Positions 57,589 to 64,000 of a DNA stretch of 64,000 bases are shown here, in pieces. The notes below the pieces were generated by a model that was not told where the DNA came from, did no database searches, and saw nothing but the letters and a program-made list of their open reading frames with translations. The stretch comes from Neisseria animaloris (GTDB lineage: Bacteria > Pseudomonadota > Gammaproteobacteria > Burkholderiales > Neisseriaceae): contig NZ_LR134440.1 in the NCBI RefSeq assembly GCF_900637855.1, forward strand, positions 1,054,001 through 1,118,000, read 5' to 3'. Made by a program: the position numbers and the translations under genes. Within the stretch, counting starts at the first letter, position 1. Each line of letters begins with the position of its first letter.

Positions 57589-57993
57589 TTGAGCCTTTCA
57601 AATCAAAACCGTTTCCAACCTATTTTGCTTGCTATTTTACGGATTACTTCCGCCTATATGTTTATGCTGCACGGCACGGCAAAACTTTTCGCCATACCGC
57701 ATTTAGAAATGTTTGATGGTTTGCAACTGCTTTCTCTATACGGCTTCGCAGGCATTCTCGAAGCCGTCGGGGGTTTATTGCTGTTGCTAGGCTTATTTAC
57801 ACGTCCTGTCGCATTCATCCTTTCAGGGCAAATGGCCGTGGCCTACTTTATCGCACATGCAGCCAAAGCGCCATTACTGCCGCTTGTCAACGGAGGGGAA
57901 GCTGCAGCCCTCTTCTGCTTTATTTTCCTGTACCTTTCAGCCGCAGGCGGCGGCAGCTGGGCATTAGACAACAAACATTCCAAAACAAACTGA
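57589..57993 (+). CDS. DoxX-family membrane protein
   Basis: 134 residues. TTG start at 57589, chosen because AGGAG lies 9 nt upstream and the next ATG would remove most of helix 1. Four helices; RITSAYMFMLHGTAKLF and EAVGGLLLLLGLFTRPVAF are DoxX signatures. DoxX-like proteins are linked to redox stress and quinone metabolism. First gene of a pair with a nitroreductase (35-bp gap). Confidence 0.9.
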   Translation: MSLSNQNRFQPILLAILRITSAYMFMLHGTAKLFAIPHLEMFDGLQLLSLYGFAGILEAVGGLLLLLGLFTRPVAFILSGQMAVAYFIAHAAKAPLLPLVNGGEAAALFCFIFLYLSAAGGGSWALDNKHSKTN

Positions 57994-58028
57994 TTTTCTT
58001 TAACGGTATTCATTAAAGATAAAAAAAC

Positions 58029-58634
58029 ATGAACTATTACATCTTGCAGCAAGCTGCGGAAAAACGCCGCTCCATTTACACCCTCAACAAAAACCTGCCT
58101 CTATCTGCGCCGCAAGTAAGCGATATTATCAGGCACGCGGTAACACATACACCGTCGTCATTCAACTCGCAATCTACCCGCGTGGCCGTGTTGTTTAATG
58201 CCGAACATGAAAAACTGTGGCAACTGACAGAAGATATTCTGCGGGACATCATGCCGTCTGAAAAATTCGCATCCACAAAAAGCCGGCTGGATATGCTCAA
58301 AGCCGCCGCCGGTTCGGTGTTGTTTTTTGAAGAACAAACCGTAATCAGCAATCTGCAACTGCGTTTTCCCATTTATGCCGACAATTTTCCTGTTTGGGCG
58401 GATCACGCTAACGCTATGCACCAATACGCCATCTGGACCACACTTGCGGCAGCCGGAATCGGAGCCAATCTGCAACATTATAATCCTCTGATTGACCGGG
58501 CTGTAAAAAGAGAATGGGATATTCCCTCTTCGTGGACTTTACGTGCACAGATGGTGTTTGGCGGCATCACAGCTCCTGCCGCAGAAAAACCGCTCGCACC
58601 GGCTGAAGAACGTATGAAAATATTCGGCCTCTGA
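58029..58634 (+). CDS. Nitroreductase-family oxidoreductase (Hbn1-like)
   Basis: 201 residues with an FMN-binding nitroreductase fold: KRRSIYTLNKNLPL near 13-26, HTPSSFNSQSTRVAVL near 41-56, and the C-terminal GANLQHYNPLID. Belongs to the fatty-acid-repression/HBN1 subgroup. Reduces quinones or nitro compounds with NAD(P)H. Cotranscribed with doxX and likely under the LysR regulator. Confidence 0.9.
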   Translation: MNYYILQQAAEKRRSIYTLNKNLPLSAPQVSDIIRHAVTHTPSSFNSQSTRVAVLFNAEHEKLWQLTEDILRDIMPSEKFASTKSRLDMLKAAAGSVLFFEEQTVISNLQLRFPIYADNFPVWADHANAMHQYAIWTTLAAAGIGANLQHYNPLIDRAVKREWDIPSSWTLRAQMVFGGITAPAAEKPLAPAEERMKIFGL

Positions 58635-58660
58635 TACCTTAACCGGACAAACCGCAATAA

Positions 58661-58690
58661 AAGGCCGTCTGAAAGACTTTCAGACGGCCT
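58661..58690 (+). terminator. DUS-pair terminator of the nitroreductase gene
   Basis: 14-bp arms around a single base, 27 bp past the stop. Confidence 0.7.
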
Positions 58691-58754
58691 CCACACAACA
58701 ACCGAGGCATTTAACGATAAAATACGCACTTTCAGTTCAGACGGCCTCTTCAAC

Positions 58755-59819
<1,065 letters not shown>

Positions 59820-60014
59820 ACATATCCGATAAAAATACGGCCGGTACGCTTATTTTCGATACAAGGCGACAAAACGATATGAAACCGATTCCGTCGCCAC
59901 ATCGGCACTTTACAAAAACGTTTCCTTTCAACCAAGGCACGGTAAGCCTCCCTAAAAATTAAGTTTGTCCGCCATAGCCCGTTCCGCTTCCATGCCCGCC
60001 TTAGAAAACAACCG

Positions 60015-60044
60015 AGGCCGTCTGAAAACTTTTTCAGACGGCCT
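60015..60044. terminator. DUS-pair hairpin abutting the MITE-like element
   Basis: 14-bp arms with a 2-nt centre; ends exactly where the next repeat begins. Confidence 0.6.
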
Positions 60045-60188
60045 GAGACCTTATGCAAAACCCTCAGATGTGGATGCAGTTCAAGGCGTAGCAGCACAGC
60101 GAGTGCAGACATATCATATAGATAGGCAAACGAGCGAGCAGCGGACAACGCAGAAATGCGCCGCAGATGGGGGGTTTGCAAAGGTCTC
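60045..60188. mobile_element. MITE-like element with GAGACCTT ends
   Basis: 144 bp with terminal inverted repeats: left GAGACCTTATGCAAAACCC, right end read inward GAGACCTTTGCAAACCCCC. The termini recall those of neisserial IS5-group elements (IS1106-like) as I remember them. The interior has no transposase and is rich in AGCGAG/GCAGC words. Probably a non-autonomous derivative or a remnant. Confidence 0.6.
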
Positions 60189-60223
60189 TGCCTCGTTATG
60201 ATTCAAGACAGTATCAAACCCGA

Positions 60224-63200
60224 TCAGCTTTCCGCCATTGCCATCAGGCTTGCGTTACCGCCTGCCGCGGTGGTGTTGATGCTGACGCTGATTTCTTCGA
60301 ACACCTGCAAAATATCTACGCCGTTTGCCGCATCGAGTATTTTGATGATTGCACCGTCTTGCTGTGCGGCCTGCTGTTTGAGTTCGGTGGGAAGCGGTTC
60401 CAGCGCGGCCAGATGGCTGATGCCTTCGGGTACGTTGCGGCTGCTCACTTCAATCAGGCCGTCTGAATGTTCGCTCCAGATGGCCAGCGGGTGTTGCTGG
60501 GTAACGACTACCGCCGAACCTGCCGCCGCCAATTGGATCAGCGCGGCGAAGGCGTTTTCCAAGCTGCCGCCGTAGAGCCATACTTTTTCGGGTGCGCGCC
60601 ACATGGCTGTGTTGCGCTCGCCTGTCGGCCCCGGCAGCAGGGCTTCGGCTTGGCGCAGGGTATGTATGCGCGTTTCGCCCATCACTCTACCCAAGCGCAC
60701 TTTTTGTTCGTGGTCGAAGCCCATCTGCTGCATCAGGTTTTCCAACACGGCCAGCGCAGCTTCGTCGGCTTTGCCGTTGCGGGTGAGCGCGGGCATCTGC
60801 CATTTGCCCTTGCTGAGTTTTTGCAGATAAAACGCGCCGCCTGCTTTGGGGCCGGTGCCCGACAAGCCGTGCCCGCCGAAAGGCTGTACGCCGACGACGG
60901 CACCGACGATGTTGCGGTTCACATATATGTTGCCCGCTTCGATGCGGCTGCAAATGTGCTCGATGCTACCGTCGATGCGGCTGTGGATGCCGTGGGTGAG
61001 CGCGTAGCCTTTGCTGTTGATTTGATCGATCAGGCTGTCAAGTTCGTCGGCACGGTAGCGCACCACATGCAGCACGGGGCCGAACACTTCGCGTTGCAGT
61101 TCGTTTAAGTTGTTCAGTTCAAACAATATCGGCGCAACGAATGTGGCGTTGCCGCCGTTTTGGCGAAACTCGCTCCGCTCGTTTTCAGACGGCCTGATTT
61201 CGTGATACGACTTGGCTACGCCTTTCATTTTGTTGATGTGCGCCAGCAGGTTTTGTTGCGCTTCGGCATCAATCACGGGGCCGATGTCGGTGGCAAGGCG
61301 TATCGGATTGCCGACGTTCAGCTCGTTCATCGCGCCTTTAATCATCCGAATCATGTGGTCGGCTACGTCTTCCTGCACGCACAAAATCCGCAGGGCGGAA
61401 CAACGCTGGCCGGCGCTGTCGAACGCGGAAGCAAGCACGTCGGTGCACACCTGCTCGGCCAGCGCGGTGCTGTCGACAATCATTGCGTTCATGCCGCCGG
61501 TTTCGGCAATCAGCACGGGGTTGTCGGCGCGGCGGCTCAAGGCTTGGTTAATCAGTTTGGCTACTTCGGTGGAGCCGGTGAAAATCACGCCGTTGATGCG
61601 TTGGTCTTGCGTTAATGCCGCGCCCGCTTCGCCCGCGCCCAACACCAGTTGCAGCGCGTCTTTCGGCACGCCCGCTTCGTGCAGCAGGCGCACGGCGTAA
61701 TGGGCGATCAGGCTGGTTTGCTCAGCAGGCTTGGCAATCACGGTATTGCCGACGGCCAACGCAGCCGCGACTTCGCCGACAAAAATCGCCAGCGGGAAAT
61801 TCCACGGGCTGATGGCGACAATGGTGCCGACCGGCGCACGTTCGGCGCAGGTGGTTTCCGCTTCGTCGGCATAGTAGCGACAGAAATCGACCGCTTCGCG
61901 CACTTCGGCAATGGCGTTGTTGAGCGTTTTGCCCGCTTCGCGCACCGCCAGCATCATCAGCGCGGGCATGTGGGCTTCGAGCAGGTCGGCAAAACGGCGC
62001 AGGCATTCCGCCCTTTCAGACGGCCTCTTGGCCGCCCATGCCTGTTCTGCGGCTTTGGCAGCGGCCACCACCTCGCTGACCGAGGCCGTCTGAATAAAGG
62101 CGGCGGCACCGACCATATCGCTGTGGTCGGCGGGATTGCGCACAGGCTGTGGTTCGCCGCTTGCCACGGCCACGGTGGTGATGGAGGCCGTCTGAAAATT
62201 TTGCCGGGCAGCGGCGTTCATCTCGTTTTGCAGTTGTTGCAGCACAAATTCGTTGCTCAAATCCAAACCCTGCGAATTCAGACGGCCTGCTCCGTAAAGG
62301 TGGCGCGGCAACGGCAGCGCGGCGTGCATTTTGCCTTGCGTTTGTGCGGCGGCATCGAGCGGGCATTTGATTAAATCGTCTATGCTCACTTTTTCATCGA
62401 CAATCTGGTTCACAAACGAAGAGTTGGCACCGTTTTCCAACAAACGGCGCACCAAATAGGCGAGCAGGGTTTCATGCGTGCCGACGGGGGCGTAAATGCG
62501 CACGCGGCGGCCTAAATTCTGCGCCCCGACTACTTGGTCGTACAGCGTTTCGCCCATACCGTGCAGACATTGGAATTCAAAGTCTTTGCCCTGCCCCATT
62601 TGGTAAACCGCCGACAAGGTGTAAGCGTTGTGGGTGGCAAACTGCGGGAACACGGCATCTTGCGCGGCCAGCAGCTTGCGGGCGCAGGCGAGGTAAGATA
62701 CGTCGGTGTGGACTTTGCGGGTGTAAACGGGATAGCCTTCCAAGCCGTCCACCTGCGCCCATTTGATTTCGCTGTCCCAATACGCGCCTTTTACCAAACG
62801 AATCATCAGCTTCTGATTGTGGCGGCGGGCGAGGTCGATTAAATAATCGATCACAAACGGGCAGCGTTTCTGATACGCCTGCACCACAAAACCGATGCCG
62901 TTAAAGCCGGCCAAATCGGGGTCGGAAACCAACGCTTCCATCAGGTCGAGCGACAGTTCCAAACGGTTGGCTTCTTCGGCATCGATGTTCAAGCCGATAT
63001 TGTATTGTTTCGCCAGCACAAACAGCTCTTTCAAACGCGGCAGCAGTTCGCTCATCACACGTTCGTGCTGGGCGCGCGCGTAACGCGGGTGAATGGCGGA
63101 AAGCTTCACCGAAATGCCGTTGCCTTCATACACGCCCGCACCCGCCACATCTTTGCCGATGGCGTGGATGGCGTTCACATAATCCTGATAATAACGGTCG

Positions 63201-63841
63201 GCATCGGCCTGCGTCATCGCCGCTTCGCCGAGCATGTCGAACGAAAAACGGTAGCCCGATTTTTCGCGCTCTTTGCCGTTTTGCAGGACTTCGCCTATGG
63301 TTTGGCCGGTAACAAACTGCTTGCCCAACAAACGCATGGCGTAGTCCACGCCCTTGCGTATCATCGGCTCGCCGCCTTTGCCGATAATGCGGGTTAAGGC
63401 CATGCCCAAGGTTTTGTCGTCGTTGGCGGCGGTGAGCTTGCCGGTAATCAGCAGCCCCCACGCGGCGGCGTTCACAAACAGCAACGGGCTGTTGTTGAGG
63501 TGTTTTTTCCAATTTCCGCCCGAAAGTTTGTCTTGAATCAGCTTGTTGCGGGTGGCGTTATCGGGAATCCGCAGCAAGGCTTCGGCCAAACACATCAAGG
63601 CCACACCCTCTTGGCTCGATAATGAAAACTCGTGCATCAACGCATCCACGCCGCTGGCTTTGGTGCGGTTGGCCCGCACTTGCGCCACCAAACGGCGCGC
63701 CAGTTTCGCCGCTTCTTCTTTTTCCTCTGCGCTCATTTCGGCGCGTTGCAGCATATCGGCCACCGCTTCGGCCTCGTCACGGCGGTAGGCGGCGGTAACG
63801 GCATCACGCAAAGCGGATTGGGGTTTGGTAAAGGCAAACAT
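60224..63841 (-). CDS. putA: Bifunctional proline dehydrogenase / P5C dehydrogenase
   Basis: 1205 residues. Proline dehydrogenase barrel (about 150-470: IRLVKGAYWDSEIKWAQ, QFATHNAYTL) and aldehyde dehydrogenase domain (about 580-1050: ISPWNFPLAIFVGE, catalytic Glu in AETGGMNAMIVDST, catalytic Cys in FDSAGQRCSALR), then a C-terminal domain. Oxidises proline to glutamate. No N-terminal ribbon-helix-helix repressor domain is apparent. Residues about 883-894 (RPSENERSEFRQ) come from a DUS-extended repeat placed in a surface loop before TFVAPILFEL. Several other DUS are in frame. Confidence 0.96.
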   Translation of the reverse strand: MFAFTKPQSALRDAVTAAYRRDEAEAVADMLQRAEMSAEEKEEAAKLARRLVAQVRANRTKASGVDALMHEFSLSSQEGVALMCLAEALLRIPDNATRNKLIQDKLSGGNWKKHLNNSPLLFVNAAAWGLLITGKLTAANDDKTLGMALTRIIGKGGEPMIRKGVDYAMRLLGKQFVTGQTIGEVLQNGKEREKSGYRFSFDMLGEAAMTQADADRYYQDYVNAIHAIGKDVAGAGVYEGNGISVKLSAIHPRYARAQHERVMSELLPRLKELFVLAKQYNIGLNIDAEEANRLELSLDLMEALVSDPDLAGFNGIGFVVQAYQKRCPFVIDYLIDLARRHNQKLMIRLVKGAYWDSEIKWAQVDGLEGYPVYTRKVHTDVSYLACARKLLAAQDAVFPQFATHNAYTLSAVYQMGQGKDFEFQCLHGMGETLYDQVVGAQNLGRRVRIYAPVGTHETLLAYLVRRLLENGANSSFVNQIVDEKVSIDDLIKCPLDAAAQTQGKMHAALPLPRHLYGAGRLNSQGLDLSNEFVLQQLQNEMNAAARQNFQTASITTVAVASGEPQPVRNPADHSDMVGAAAFIQTASVSEVVAAAKAAEQAWAAKRPSERAECLRRFADLLEAHMPALMMLAVREAGKTLNNAIAEVREAVDFCRYYADEAETTCAERAPVGTIVAISPWNFPLAIFVGEVAAALAVGNTVIAKPAEQTSLIAHYAVRLLHEAGVPKDALQLVLGAGEAGAALTQDQRINGVIFTGSTEVAKLINQALSRRADNPVLIAETGGMNAMIVDSTALAEQVCTDVLASAFDSAGQRCSALRILCVQEDVADHMIRMIKGAMNELNVGNPIRLATDIGPVIDAEAQQNLLAHINKMKGVAKSYHEIRPSENERSEFRQNGGNATFVAPILFELNNLNELQREVFGPVLHVVRYRADELDSLIDQINSKGYALTHGIHSRIDGSIEHICSRIEAGNIYVNRNIVGAVVGVQPFGGHGLSGTGPKAGGAFYLQKLSKGKWQMPALTRNGKADEAALAVLENLMQQMGFDHEQKVRLGRVMGETRIHTLRQAEALLPGPTGERNTAMWRAPEKVWLYGGSLENAFAALIQLAAAGSAVVVTQQHPLAIWSEHSDGLIEVSSRNVPEGISHLAALEPLPTELKQQAAQQDGAIIKILDAANGVDILQVFEEISVSINTTAAGGNASLMAMAES
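61158..61194 (-). repeat. DUS-extended repeat (DXR), copy 4, in putA
   Basis: Minus strand: GGCCGTCTGAAAACGAGC, then GGAGCGAGTTTCGCCAAA. It encodes RPSENERSEFRQ in PutA, almost the same peptide as copy 2 in MnmC. Confidence 0.7.
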
Positions 63842-64000
63842 GGTATTTCTCCTAAACAGATTTATTTATTTTGATAGTGCAATAGATTGTAGCGCAGGCC
63901 GTCTGAAAAATTCATCAAAATATCCGGGCAGATAACAAAACTACATAGATGTCGCAGATAAATATTTATATTGGAAAACAATAACTGGCAAACCGCCCCC
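63842..64000. other. putA leader to window edge
   Basis: Contains a single DUS at about 63897-63908 and AT-rich sequence that may include the putA promoter. No gene is visible before the edge. Confidence 0.4.

Larger units (their letters stand above)
59820..60223. other. Repeat-rich region between mutY and putA
   Basis: Contains a possible decayed Correia-like element (59839-59973), a DUS hairpin (60015-60044) and a MITE-like element (60045-60188). No protein gene is supported. Confidence 0.5.

Overview
The window is chromosomal DNA of a Neisseria species that is neither N. meningitidis nor N. gonorrhoeae. Dozens of copies of the DNA uptake sequence GCCGTCTGAA occur, nearly all preceded by AG (the AG-DUS dialect) rather than the AT of the pathogens. 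They lie mostly as inverted pairs between genes, where they form transcription terminators. Gene content (RnfB without the other Rnf subunits, MnmC lacking its methyltransferase half, gamma-type ArgG, Slam, Zur-type boxes) fits Neisseriaceae. No rRNA, tRNA, CRISPR array, prophage or intact insertion sequence was found.

Layout. 0-8.5 kb: a DUF2868 membrane protein cut by the left edge, an unknown outer-membrane barrel, the ferrous-iron uptake operon efeUOB, a sodium:alanine symporter and yebC. 8.5-17.5 kb: a DUF302 lipoprotein, an MliC-like lysozyme-inhibitor lipoprotein, ileS, argG, a CinA-type protein, a frameshifted bile-acid:sodium symporter and lysC. 18-26 kb: an orphan TolC/HlyD export pair, trpF-trpB, a second MliC-like lipoprotein with a His/Arg-rich insert, gltS and an LprI-type lipoprotein. 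26.3-29 kb: a secreted hemophilin-like protein followed by its probable Slam exporter. 29-37 kb: rsxB, gabD, ychJ, a small RNA, suhB, rsmE and a CcoI/FixI-type copper ATPase. 37-48.7 kb: a 45-codon membrane-protein gene, pyrF-hldE/rfaE-rfaD, mnmC, a Correia-like element, a small hydrolase with a DUF1737 gene, xth, a RelB/YafQ toxin-antitoxin pair, a TonB-dependent receptor behind a perfect Zur-type box, and pyrE. 48.9-56 kb: a zinc-ribbon membrane protein, argA, yggX, menA, a Bax-inhibitor-1 homologue and znuABC led by an unannotated 32-codon gene. 56-64 kb: DUF2288, a LysR/DoxX/nitroreductase group, mutY, a MITE-like element and putA.

Themes. Metal acquisition recurs: EfeUOB (iron), a hemophilin-like protein with Slam (probably heme), and ZnuABC plus a TonB receptor that share Zur-like operators (zinc). 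Lysozyme defence recurs as three inhibitor-like lipoproteins. The best leads for new biology are: the hemophilin-like/Slam pair with its structured leader; the Zur-box TonB receptor; the micro-gene coupled to znuC; a small RNA at 32.7-32.8 kb with two anti-Shine-Dalgarno loops (NmsR/RcoF-like); and a roughly 37-bp repeat in which the DUS is extended by a conserved tail. That repeat occurs four times, three of them inside coding sequence (two in mnmC, one in putA).
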